From Loktanella gaetbuli (GTDB taxonomy: Bacteria > Pseudomonadota > Alphaproteobacteria > Rhodobacterales > Rhodobacteraceae): a stretch of DNA of 64,000 nt. The DNA is taken from NCBI RefSeq assembly GCF_020531945.1, contig NZ_JAJATZ010000001.1, positions 62,001 through 126,000 of the forward strand. Reading direction: 5' to 3'. The notes beneath the pieces are model-generated. The model did not search any database. It worked only from the letters and a program-made list of their open reading frames with translations, and was not told the DNA's origin. The position numbers were made by a program, and so were the translations under genes. Below are positions 16,767-24,992 of the stretch, one piece after another (position 1 is the first letter of the stretch; each line of letters begins with the position of its first letter).

Positions 16767-19450
16767 TGTCATTCAACGGACTGGTGTTGGCGGCTGTCGT
16801 CTATGTCGCCTTCTTGTTCATTGTCGCAGCCCTGGCCGAACGGCAGGCGCGCCGCGGCAAGGGCGATTGGCTTCGGATGCCGCTGGTCTATACGCTGTCG
16901 CTGTCGATCTACTGCACGGCCTGGACGTTCTATGGCGCGGTCGGTTACGCCGCGCGGTCCGGTCTGGAATACGTGACCATCTACCTTGGCCCCTCGCTTG
17001 TGATGATCGGCTGGTGGCTGGTCTTGCGTCGGCTGGTGCGAATTGGCCGGGCACAACGGATCACGTCGATTGCCGACCTGATTTCATCGCGTTTCGGCAA
17101 ATCGACAACTTTGGGCATGATCGTGACGTTCATGGCGATCATCGCCTCGACCCCCTATATCGCACTGCAACTGCAGTCCGTTGTCCTCAGCTTTCAGGTC
17201 TTTGCGCAGGCCGGCGGCCAGAACTGGGGAAGTGGTGAGCTTGGCCGCGCCGCGATACTGGTGTCCACCGGCCTTGCGATTTTCACGATTCTGTTCGGCA
17301 CCCGTCACGTCGATGCCAATGAACGCCAGCACGGCGTCGTGATTGCCATCGCCATCGAGGCCGTGGTGAAATTGGTGGCGCTGCTGGCCGTCGGCATTTT
17401 TGTCGTTTGGGGGCTGTCGGACGGTCCGGCTGCCACATTGGCCGCGATCGAGGCATCGCCGGTTGCGGACTGGACACAGTCGGGCACGCGCTGGGCGGCG
17501 CTGATATTTCTGTCGGCTGCGTCCTTTCTGTGCCTGCCGCGCATGTTTCAGGTGCTGGTGGTCGAAAACGCGGACGAGCGGCATCTCAAGACGGCCTCAT
17601 GGGCCTTCCCGTTCTACCTGGTGTTGATGAGCCTGTTCGTGGTGCCGATCGCCGTGACCGGTTTGCAGGTCATGCCGCCGGGGTCCAACCCCGACCTGTT
17701 CGTGCTGACAGTACCATTGGCCGAAGGGCAGACCGGTCTGGCGATCCTGTCGTTTCTTGGGGGATTTTCATCCGCGACCTCGATGGTGATCGTCAGCACC
17801 ATTGCCTTGTCCACGATGGTGTCGAACCACGTTGTTCTGCCCGTCTGGATGCGCAGCCAGACCCAAGGGCGGGCGGTCATTTCCGGGGATGTGCGTTCCG
17901 TGGTCAAGATCACCCGCCGCCTGTCGATCGCCGGCATCCTCGCCCTTGGTTTTCTCTACTATCACCTGTCGGGTGGCGGGGCAGCGCTTGCCGCGATCGG
18001 GCTGATCTCTTTTTCGGGGGTCGTGCAGGTTCTTCCGGCGCTGTTGGGCGGCATTTTCTGGCGCGGGGCGACGCGCACCGGGGCCATTCTGGGGCTAGTG
18101 TCGGGGTCGGTGCTGTGGCTGTGGACGTTGTTTCTGCCCAGCTTTGGTCCCGATGCCGTCCTGTCAGCGCAGGTTCTGACCGATGGCCCTTACGGGATCG
18201 GCTGGCTGCGCCCCGAGGCGTTGTTCGGCATCGGCGGGATCGATCCTGTTCTGCACGGTCTGCTGTGGTCCTTGCTGGTGAATACCAGTCTGTTTTTTCT
18301 GGGGTCCGTTCTCAGCTTTCCGGCACCGCTGGAACGGCTTCAGGGTGCGCAATTCGTCAATATTTTCGAGGGGCCGGGTGGCGAACGGACATGGACGCGG
18401 TCCGCGGCCACCGCCGAGGACCTGTTGATCATGTCGCAACGCATCCTTGGCCCGCGAGAAGCGCAGGCGATTTTTCAGGCCGAGGCGGCGGCCCAGCAGA
18501 AAACCGGCTTCTTGCCGGACGTGTCGCCTGCATTCCTCGTGGCCCTGGAACGCGAACTGTCGGGGTCGGTGGGGGCCGCCACGGCCCACGCGATGATCGG
18601 ACAGTTGACCGAAGGTGTCAGCGTGACCGTCGACGATCTGTTCGCGCTGGCGGATGAGACCGCGCAGATCCTCGAATATTCCGGCCAGCTGGAGGCCAAG
18701 AGCCGCCAGCAAGAGGAAACGGCGCGCGCCCTGCGCGATGCAAACGCCAAACTGATGGCGCTGTCGGTGCAAAAGGATGCGTTTCTGTCCCAGATCAGTC
18801 ACGAGTTGCGGACGCCGATGACCTCGATCCGGTCGTTTTCCGATATTCTGATGCAACCGGACCTGAGCGACGAGGACAGCCAGCGCATGGCGCGCATCAT
18901 CAGTACCGAATCGCAGCGCCTGACACGTCTGCTGGACGATTTGCTGGATCTGGCGGTGCTGGAACACGGACAGGTCAACCTCAAGACCGACACGGGCGTG
19001 TTAAGCGACCTGTTGGATCAGGCCGTTGCATCCGCAGGGGGCGCCGGGGATGATCTGATCATCAGGCGCGACCGCAAGGCAGAGCAGATCGTACTGACCA
19101 CCGACCTTGACCGGTTGGGCCAGGTGTTCATCAATCTGATCGCGAATGCGCGCAAATACTGTGATGCGGCGCAGCCGCGTCTGACCATCAAGGTATGGCA
19201 GTCGCAGCATGGTACAATTCTGGATTTCATCGACAACGGCAGCGGCATTGCACCCGCCGATGCGCAGGTGATCTTTGAAAAATTCTCGCGGTTGACGGAT
19301 GCGGCGCGTGCAGGCGGTGCAGGCCTCGGCCTTGCGATCTGCCGCGAGATCATGACGCGTCTGGGTGGCGAAATCATGTATCTGCCCGGGCAGGGCGGGG
19401 CGGCATTCCGCGTGTCGCTGCCGGCGCAGGTCGCCATCGCCGCCCAATAG
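16766..19450 (+). CDS. sodium:solute symporter-histidine kinase fusion (CbrA/CrbS-like)
   Basis: The 894-residue protein joins an SLC5/PutP-type symporter region (about residues 1-490, many membrane segments, YTLSLSIYCTAWTFYGAVG near the N-terminus) to a kinase core. A coiled-coil-like linker follows the membrane region. His679 lies in SHELRTPM, and the ATPase domain has INLIANARKY (N box), DNGSGI (G1) and GAGLGLAI (G2). Related sensors CbrA and CrbS control carbon/nitrogen balance and acetate use. There is no receiver domain in the protein; the response regulator is the separate gene at 16111. The transported or sensed ligand cannot be read from sequence. Confidence 0.92.
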   Translation: MSFNGLVLAAVVYVAFLFIVAALAERQARRGKGDWLRMPLVYTLSLSIYCTAWTFYGAVGYAARSGLEYVTIYLGPSLVMIGWWLVLRRLVRIGRAQRITSIADLISSRFGKSTTLGMIVTFMAIIASTPYIALQLQSVVLSFQVFAQAGGQNWGSGELGRAAILVSTGLAIFTILFGTRHVDANERQHGVVIAIAIEAVVKLVALLAVGIFVVWGLSDGPAATLAAIEASPVADWTQSGTRWAALIFLSAASFLCLPRMFQVLVVENADERHLKTASWAFPFYLVLMSLFVVPIAVTGLQVMPPGSNPDLFVLTVPLAEGQTGLAILSFLGGFSSATSMVIVSTIALSTMVSNHVVLPVWMRSQTQGRAVISGDVRSVVKITRRLSIAGILALGFLYYHLSGGGAALAAIGLISFSGVVQVLPALLGGIFWRGATRTGAILGLVSGSVLWLWTLFLPSFGPDAVLSAQVLTDGPYGIGWLRPEALFGIGGIDPVLHGLLWSLLVNTSLFFLGSVLSFPAPLERLQGAQFVNIFEGPGGERTWTRSAATAEDLLIMSQRILGPREAQAIFQAEAAAQQKTGFLPDVSPAFLVALERELSGSVGAATAHAMIGQLTEGVSVTVDDLFALADETAQILEYSGQLEAKSRQQEETARALRDANAKLMALSVQKDAFLSQISHELRTPMTSIRSFSDILMQPDLSDEDSQRMARIISTESQRLTRLLDDLLDLAVLEHGQVNLKTDTGVLSDLLDQAVASAGGAGDDLIIRRDRKAEQIVLTTDLDRLGQVFINLIANARKYCDAAQPRLTIKVWQSQHGTILDFIDNGSGIAPADAQVIFEKFSRLTDAARAGGAGLGLAICREIMTRLGGEIMYLPGQGGAAFRVSLPAQVAIAAQ

Positions 19451-19521
19451 GTGCACTGATGTTGAGGGAATGTTTACTTCTTCGACGTTAGCTGTGCGCA
19501 ATGAAACGCGGGGTAGCCAGT

Positions 19522-20466
19522 ATGACGGGCGTGTTGCACAGGATGGTCAGGCGACAACAGGCGGATGCGCCTGATGTGCCGCTGACGGCGTCACGCGCGG
19601 TCAAACTGTCGGTCACGCGGGCAGCGCAGTCCAGTGTGGGCCTGGTCGTCGATGTCACCGGGGTGGCGGATCGAACCTGTGATCTGGACAGTGTCACGAC
19701 CGATCTTTCCCCGGATGTGCTGATGCTGGGCGTGGAACGCGATGGCACCTGCGTCGGCATGATGATTTGTGATGCCAGCCTGATCGCAGCCACGCTCGAG
19801 ACGATCACGACCGGGGGGGTGTCAGCACAGCCCGCGCCCTTGCGTGCCATCACCGAAACGGATGCTGATCTGGTTCGCCCTTTGTTACAGGCGCTGCTGG
19901 ATGATCTGGCCGCCACCACACAGGGGACAGTTCTGGATGGATGGGCCGTGGGTTGCCGGCTATCGGTGCGTTTTCCCGATGCGCGTGCGGCGTGTTTCGC
20001 GCTGCGCGAACAATCCTACCGGGTGATCGTCATCACGGTTTCGGATCAGAAAACGGACCGTGTGCCCTGCGTGACGATTGCTTTGCCGGACACCGTCGGC
20101 CCGGTGCCTGACCGTGTGCCGCAATCGCAGGTCGCGGCAGACTGGGCCGACCGGCTGCGCGCGGCGGTACTGGGCGCACCTGCGCGACTGGATGTGGTGG
20201 TGCACCGCATGCCCGTACCACTGCGCCGACTGACTTCTCTCGCCGTGGGCGATTGCCTGCCGTTGACCGGATTTGCGGTCGGGTCTGTCCGGGTCGAGGC
20301 GCCGGGCGGCCAGCTGATCGCCACGGGGCGCCTGGGTCATGTCAGCGGCCGTATCGCCGTCAGGATTGCTGGCGAAGCACCGCCGCACCTTGTGGACCTA
20401 CCGCACGGTGCGCTGGTCCAACCCGGGCGGGACGTGGCAATCAGTGATGCGACCCTGCTTGCCTGA
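19522..20466 (+). CDS. solitary FliM/FliN-family (SpoA domain) protein
   Basis: About 314 residues. The C-terminal ~80 residues (LTSLAVGDCLPL… ATGRLGHVSGRIAVRIAGE) have the SpoA/FliN fold pattern of flagellar C-ring and type III secretion switch proteins. The N-terminal two thirds are FliM-like only in outline. No other flagellar or type III gene is in the window. The gene starts 71 bases after the symporter-kinase. I chose ATG at 19522 (MTGVLHRM) since relatives I recall begin with MT-V-L-like residues; ATG at 19501 is possible. A motor-switch or unrelated scaffold role is equally open. Confidence 0.7.
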   Translation: MTGVLHRMVRRQQADAPDVPLTASRAVKLSVTRAAQSSVGLVVDVTGVADRTCDLDSVTTDLSPDVLMLGVERDGTCVGMMICDASLIAATLETITTGGVSAQPAPLRAITETDADLVRPLLQALLDDLAATTQGTVLDGWAVGCRLSVRFPDARAACFALREQSYRVIVITVSDQKTDRVPCVTIALPDTVGPVPDRVPQSQVAADWADRLRAAVLGAPARLDVVVHRMPVPLRRLTSLAVGDCLPLTGFAVGSVRVEAPGGQLIATGRLGHVSGRIAVRIAGEAPPHLVDLPHGALVQPGRDVAISDATLLA

Positions 20467-20469
20467 CCG

Positions 20470-20883
20470 TCAGGACAGCGTTTCGAGCTGGCTCCGCATG
20501 CCGTTCAGATCATATCCCGCCTGCGCTGCGGCTGCGATGATGTCATCGACCGGCATCTTGCCTGCTTGTCCCAGGGCCCAGACGATGGTCGACCGGGTGC
20601 CGGATGCACAATAGGCCAGCGTCTTGCCGGTGGCGGCGGCGTCGGACTGGGCATGCACCATCTCCATGTTGAGCCCCTGGTGCGTCACCGGGTTGACGAC
20701 AAAGGTCATGCCAGCGGCTTCGACCGCGATCCGCATGGCCTCGGCCTGCAAGGGCGGCGGCACCTCGGCATCGGGGCGGTTACAGATGACCGTCGTGAAA
20801 CCCTGTTCTGCGAGCGTGGCCGCATCGGCGGGCTCGATCTGGGGGGCGGCGGAATAGGCGGGTGTGATCTGATTGATTTGCAT
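20470..20883 (-). CDS. TIGR01244/DUF442-type phosphatase- or sulfurtransferase-like protein
   Basis: The 137-residue protein matches the small domain also fused to beta-lactamase-like hydrolases (Blh) of sulfide detoxification. Hallmarks are QGFTTVICNRPDAE and the rhodanese/phosphatase-like loop CASGTRS, with Cys92 and Arg97. It may handle persulfide sulphur or be a phosphatase. It is transcribed away from an ArsR-type regulator, an arrangement like bigR-blh in relatives. The ATG at 20883 begins MQINQITPAYS; the longer upstream frame would cross the regulator. Confidence 0.82.
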   Translation of the reverse strand: MQINQITPAYSAAPQIEPADAATLAEQGFTTVICNRPDAEVPPPLQAEAMRIAVEAAGMTFVVNPVTHQGLNMEMVHAQSDAAATGKTLAYCASGTRSTIVWALGQAGKMPVDDIIAAAAQAGYDLNGMRSQLETLS

Positions 20884-20968
20884 GCGGCTCAGACTACGCG
20901 CGGCCTGCGGCGCGGTCCAGTGGCAACAGGTCTGGCGCAGGGCGGCATGCAGGTTTAGCGTCGCGGGC

Positions 20969-21253
20969 ATGATCATGGACGAAAACGCACTTGCGGCGGC
21001 AGCGACCGTTTTGCACGAAATGGGGGGCACCGTGCGCCTGTCGGTGCTGTGTGCACTGCGTGGCGGGCCCCGGACGGTCAGCCAGTTGCAGGGGGCTGTC
21101 GATGTGCCGCAAGCGCTGGTGTCAAATCATCTGCGCCGTCTGCGCGCGGCAGGTCTAGTGCGGTCGGACCGCAGTCCGGATGACGCACGCATCATTTTCT
21201 ATTCCATCGCCGACGATCGGATCCATCGCGTGCTGGATGCGCTGTCGCTTTAG
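20969..21253 (+). CDS. ArsR-family winged-helix regulator with a single cysteine
   Basis: About 94 residues with the ArsR fold: RLSVLCALRGGPRTVSQL, recognition helix around QALVSNHLRRLRAAGL, wing DDARIIFYSI. The persulfide sensors BigR and SqrR have two redox cysteines. Here only the first (Cys28, in VLCAL) is present, and the C-terminus ends DALSL without the second. ATG at 20969 or 20975 could start it; no strong ribosome site is visible. It is divergent from the TIGR01244-type gene and its 3' end overlaps the convergent membrane-protein gene by four bases. Confidence 0.85.
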   Translation: MIMDENALAAAATVLHEMGGTVRLSVLCALRGGPRTVSQLQGAVDVPQALVSNHLRRLRAAGLVRSDRSPDDARIIFYSIADDRIHRVLDALSL

Positions 21254-21477
21254 CCTAGCAGGATGCCGACCACGACCATCATCAGTCCCAGCATCGCGGA
21301 AAAGAACGCGCCGAGGTTGACCGGCATCATGGCACCGATGCGGGCGCGCAGTTCCGCGTCAGTCAGATCGGCACGTTTCGCCCGCGCCACCATGATGATG
21401 GAATAGACCACGCCACACAGGCCCAGCACCGATACGACTGCCCCGATCCAAATCAATGTTTGCATGACATACCCCAT
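21250..21477 (-). CDS. small two-helix membrane protein, unknown function
   Basis: A 75-residue protein with hydrophobic segments at about residues 5-27 (LIWIGAVVSVLGLCGVVYSII) and 52-75 (NLGAFFSAMLGLMMVVVGILLG), joined by a cytosolic-looking basic/acidic loop (ARAKRADLTDAELRARIG). Start may be at 21477 (MGYVMQT) or 21465 (MQTLIW). It is a conserved-looking Rhodobacteraceae type of hypothetical protein, but I recognise no named family. Confidence 0.7.
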   Translation of the reverse strand: MGYVMQTLIWIGAVVSVLGLCGVVYSIIMVARAKRADLTDAELRARIGAMMPVNLGAFFSAMLGLMMVVVGILLG

Positions 21478-21574
21478 GATTGCGCCCCGATCCGCTAACC
21501 TGACACGGCGCACCTTGCAAGGGTTTGGCAGGCTCGCTAGGACGTGCCCCTGACCCAGCCGCAGGAGTGTTCCG

Positions 21575-21835
21575 ATGTCCGACAACGCCACCAACCCGAC
21601 CGAAAACGTAGCCGGCGAGGAGTTGCGCCAGTTCATCGAACGCTACGAGCGTCTGGAAGCCGAGAAAAAAGACATCGCCGACGGCCAGAAGGAAATAATG
21701 GCCGAAGCCAAAGGGCGTGGCTACGACGTCAAGGTGCTGCGCAAGATCGTGGCCATGCGCAAGCGCGACAAGGACGATCTGGCCGAAGAAGAGGCCGTGC
21801 TGGAAATGTACATGGCCGCGCTGGGCATGTCCTGA
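21575..21835 (+). CDS. gapR: GapR/DUF2312 nucleoid-associated protein
   Basis: The 86-residue protein begins MSDNATNPTENVAGEELRQF and is mostly a charged coiled coil (IERYERLEAEKKDIADGQKEI in part), with the conserved GYDVKVLRKIVAMRKRDKD-type segment and C-terminal EMYMAALGM. In Caulobacter GapR binds overtwisted AT-rich DNA ahead of replication and transcription and assists topoisomerases. The start has an AGGAG ribosome site eight bases upstream. It is a stand-alone gene. Confidence 0.95.
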   Translation: MSDNATNPTENVAGEELRQFIERYERLEAEKKDIADGQKEIMAEAKGRGYDVKVLRKIVAMRKRDKDDLAEEEAVLEMYMAALGMS

Positions 21836-21883
21836 GGGCAAAACGCCCTATGTCTGACGCCAGACCAAAACTTGAGGCAGACC

Positions 21884-22846
21884 ATGACAGCGACCAGTTC
21901 CTCCGGCCGGCAGTTGACCGACGCGAAAATCGCCCTTTTGGGTATCGGCAAGATCGCCCGCGATCAGCACATGCCAGCCATTTCGGGCAGCACTGCCTTT
22001 GACCTCGCCGCAACGGTCAGCCGTTCGGGCGGAGTGGATGACGTCGAAAATCACAGCGACATCGCGGACCTGATCGACGCAAGGCCCGATATCGACATCT
22101 ATAGCCTGACCATGCCCGCGATGCCGCGCTTTGACATCGCGGTGAAATCGCTGATGGCGGGCAAACATACCATGCTGGAAAAACCCCCCGGCGCCACTGT
22201 CACCGAGGTGCAGAAGCTGGAAAAGCTGGCGCGCGCAAAGGGTGTGACACTCTACGCCTCTTGGCACCTGCGTCATGCGCCGGGTGTGGCTGCTGCCCGC
22301 GCCTGGCTGCGCGACCGCACGGTCAAGGGGATGCGGATCAACTGGCGCGAGGATGTGCACAATTGGCACCCCGGTCAGGACTGGATCTGGGAACCCGGCG
22401 GGCAGGGCGTGTTCGATACGGGTATCAACGCGCTGTCACTGATGACGGAAATCCTGCCGAACCCCGTGCATCTGCGCGAATCCGTTCTGAAATATCCCGG
22501 CAACCGCGACATGCCCATTGCGGCCGATCTGACCTTTGTAGGGGCGGGCGGCATGCAGGTGCAGGCCCAGTTCGACTGGCGCCACGAGGACCCGCCCACA
22601 TGGGATATCGAGGTCGACACGACCGAGGGCACGCTGAAACTGCTGGATGCCGCAACCACGATGCTGGTCAACGGCCAACCGCATGACGTGGCTGAACACG
22701 GTGAATACGAAGGTGTCTATCACCGCTTTGCCGAACTGATCGAAACCGGTCAGTCCGATGTCGATGTAGAGCCCCTTCAGCATGTGGCTGATGCGATGAT
22801 GCTGGCCCGCCGCGAGATCGTCGCGGATTTTCACCAAAAGGATTGA
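21884..22846 (+). CDS. Gfo/Idh/MocA-family oxidoreductase (D-galactose 1-dehydrogenase-like)
   Basis: A 320-residue NAD(P)-dependent sugar dehydrogenase-type protein. The Rossmann motif is IALLGIGKIARDQHMPAI near residue 13, and the catalytic-lysine motif is LEKPPGAT. The substrate-region residues (NWREDVHNWHPGQDW, GGQGVFDTGINALS) resemble D-galactose 1-dehydrogenases of the Galactonate pathway. ATG at 21884 follows TTGAGG; an upstream TTG is possible but less likely. No other galactose gene is nearby, so the substrate is tentative. It may be linked to the hydantoinase-type operon beginning 65 bases downstream. Confidence 0.8.
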   Translation: MTATSSSGRQLTDAKIALLGIGKIARDQHMPAISGSTAFDLAATVSRSGGVDDVENHSDIADLIDARPDIDIYSLTMPAMPRFDIAVKSLMAGKHTMLEKPPGATVTEVQKLEKLARAKGVTLYASWHLRHAPGVAAARAWLRDRTVKGMRINWREDVHNWHPGQDWIWEPGGQGVFDTGINALSLMTEILPNPVHLRESVLKYPGNRDMPIAADLTFVGAGGMQVQAQFDWRHEDPPTWDIEVDTTEGTLKLLDAATTMLVNGQPHDVAEHGEYEGVYHRFAELIETGQSDVDVEPLQHVADAMMLARREIVADFHQKD

Positions 22847-22911
22847 TCCCACCGGTTTGACATTCCCCGCGTTCCGGCGCTGCATGGCACCGGACGAAGA
22901 GGGAGCGAAAC

Positions 22912-24990
22912 ATGCAAGGCGGTCAGGCGCGACTGGGTGTCGATATCGGCGGCACCTTTACCGATGTGGTTCTGGAAACCGGTGCCGACCGGTTTTCGAC
23001 CAAGGTGCTGACCACCTATGCGGCACCAGAGCATGCGATCGTCGAGGGGATGCATCGGGTCTGCGCGGATGCGGGTATCTCGCCCGCGCAGATCAGCCAG
23101 ATCATCCACGGCACCACGCTGGCGACCAATGCGCTGATCGAACGGCGCGGCGCGAAAACGGCGCTGATCACAACCGAAGGGTTCCGCGACGTGATCGAGA
23201 TGCGCAGCGAATCGCGGTTCGAACAATATGACCTGAACCTGACGCTGCCCGCGCCGCTGCTGCCGCGCAATCGTCGCTATGTGGTGCGTGAACGTATCGA
23301 CGCGGATGGTGGTGTGCTAGTGCCGCTGGACGGCGAGGCGGTCGCGGCCCTTGCGGATGAATTGCGCGATGCGGGCTATGACAGTGTCGCCGTTGGTTTG
23401 CTGCATTCCTATGTGAACGACACGCACGAAAGGATGATCCGCGACGTGCTGGCCGAACGCATGCCTGCGGCAATGGTGTCGCTGTCGTCAGAGGTCAGCC
23501 CCCAGATGCGGGAATACGAACGGTTCAACACCACCGTCGCCAACGCCTATATCAAGCCGCTGATCAAATCCTACCTTGGTCGCCTCGCGGACAGTCTGCG
23601 CGTCGCCGGTGCGGATTGCCCGGTGTTCCTGATGCATTCGGGTGGCGGGATCATCGATCTGGCCACCGCGGCCGAATTCCCGGTCAGGCTGGTGGAATCC
23701 GGGCCTGCGGGCGGCGCGGTCTTTGCCGCCGATATCGCGGCGCGGCATGGGCTGGACCGGGTCCTGTCATTCGACATGGGCGGCACCACGGCCAAGATTT
23801 GCCTGATCCGCGACCAGATCCCCAAAACGGCCCGTGTGTTCGAGGTCGCGCGGACCTACCGGTTCAAGAAGGGGTCGGGCATGCCGATTTCGATCCCCGT
23901 AATCGACATGGTCGAAATCGGTGCGGGCGGCGGATCGCTTGCCCATGTCGATGCGCTGCGCCAGATCCGCGTCGGTCCCGAAAGTGCGGGGTCCGAACCG
24001 GGGCCTGCCTGCTACGGTCGCGGCGGGCAGCGACCTGCCGTCACGGACGCCGACCTGATCTTGGGTAAACTTGACCCTGCGGGGTTTGCGGGTGGTCGCA
24101 TCCCGCTGGATCCCGCGCAATCAGCACAGGCGCTGAGCAATGCATTGGGTGCGCCACTGGACATGTCCGTTCAGGACGCGGCGCATGGGCTGGCCGAAGT
24201 CGTGGATGAGAACATGGCCAATGCCGCGCGTGTCCATGCCGTCGAAAACGGCGAGGATCTGGCAGGCTTTACCATGATCGCCTTTGGTGGTGCAGCACCA
24301 CTGCATGCCGCGCGATTGTGCGAAAAACTGGGCATTGACCGCTGTCTGGTCCCCAGTGGTGCGGGTGTCGGTTCCGCCATCGGGTTTTTGCGCGCACCCT
24401 TCAGTTTCGAGGCGACCCGGTCAGTGTTCATGCGCCTGTCTGCGTTTGATGCGGATGCGGTGGCCGGGATCTTTGCCGATCTGACGGAGCAGGCGACGAC
24501 CTTTGTCAGGTCTTGCGATGCAGACGCGCCGATCACCGCCGATTACAAGGTCTACATGCGCTACAGCGGGCAGGGCTGGGAAATCCCCGTGACGCTGCCC
24601 GCGCAGGATGCCGAACACCCCGATCCCGACCGTTTCCTTGCGCTGTTCGAGGCGGCCTATGCGGCCCTGTTCAGTCGTACGGTCGCCGGGATGGAGGTCG
24701 AGATCACGGTCTGGGCCGTCAATGCCACCACGCCCAAGGCTGCCGTCGATCCCGCAACGCCCGTGACGGTTTCACCGCCTGTCGCAGCGCGCAACCAACG
24801 CGACCTGTTCGACGCAGCGCAGGGCATCAGCCAGATTGCCGGGGTGCATGCGCGTGCAGACCTCGCATCGGGTGCCACCGTCATCGGTCCCGCCGTCATC
24901 ACCGAGGATGAAACCTCGATCATCGTGCCAGCCAGTCGCGACGCCGTGGTGCTGTCCGACGGCTGTATCGCATTGCAACGCAAGGAGTGA
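22912..24990 (+). CDS. hydantoinase/oxoprolinase family protein, subunit A (HyuA-like)
   Basis: The 692-residue protein begins GVDIGGTFTDVV, the ASKHA-type ATP-binding signature of N-methylhydantoinase A, acetone carboxylase beta and 5-oxoprolinase. Further motifs are HGTTLATNALIERRG, SFDMGGTTAKICLI and GAGGGSLAHVD. With the next gene it should form an ATP-dependent amidohydrolase or related carboxylase-like complex. GGGAGCG precedes the ATG. HyuB follows two bases after the stop. The substrate (hydantoin, oxoproline, or other cyclic amide) is not decided by sequence. Confidence 0.92.
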   Translation: MQGGQARLGVDIGGTFTDVVLETGADRFSTKVLTTYAAPEHAIVEGMHRVCADAGISPAQISQIIHGTTLATNALIERRGAKTALITTEGFRDVIEMRSESRFEQYDLNLTLPAPLLPRNRRYVVRERIDADGGVLVPLDGEAVAALADELRDAGYDSVAVGLLHSYVNDTHERMIRDVLAERMPAAMVSLSSEVSPQMREYERFNTTVANAYIKPLIKSYLGRLADSLRVAGADCPVFLMHSGGGIIDLATAAEFPVRLVESGPAGGAVFAADIAARHGLDRVLSFDMGGTTAKICLIRDQIPKTARVFEVARTYRFKKGSGMPISIPVIDMVEIGAGGGSLAHVDALRQIRVGPESAGSEPGPACYGRGGQRPAVTDADLILGKLDPAGFAGGRIPLDPAQSAQALSNALGAPLDMSVQDAAHGLAEVVDENMANAARVHAVENGEDLAGFTMIAFGGAAPLHAARLCEKLGIDRCLVPSGAGVGSAIGFLRAPFSFEATRSVFMRLSAFDADAVAGIFADLTEQATTFVRSCDADAPITADYKVYMRYSGQGWEIPVTLPAQDAEHPDPDRFLALFEAAYAALFSRTVAGMEVEITVWAVNATTPKAAVDPATPVTVSPPVAARNQRDLFDAAQGISQIAGVHARADLASGATVIGPAVITEDETSIIVPASRDAVVLSDGCIALQRKE

Positions 24991-24992
24991 TC

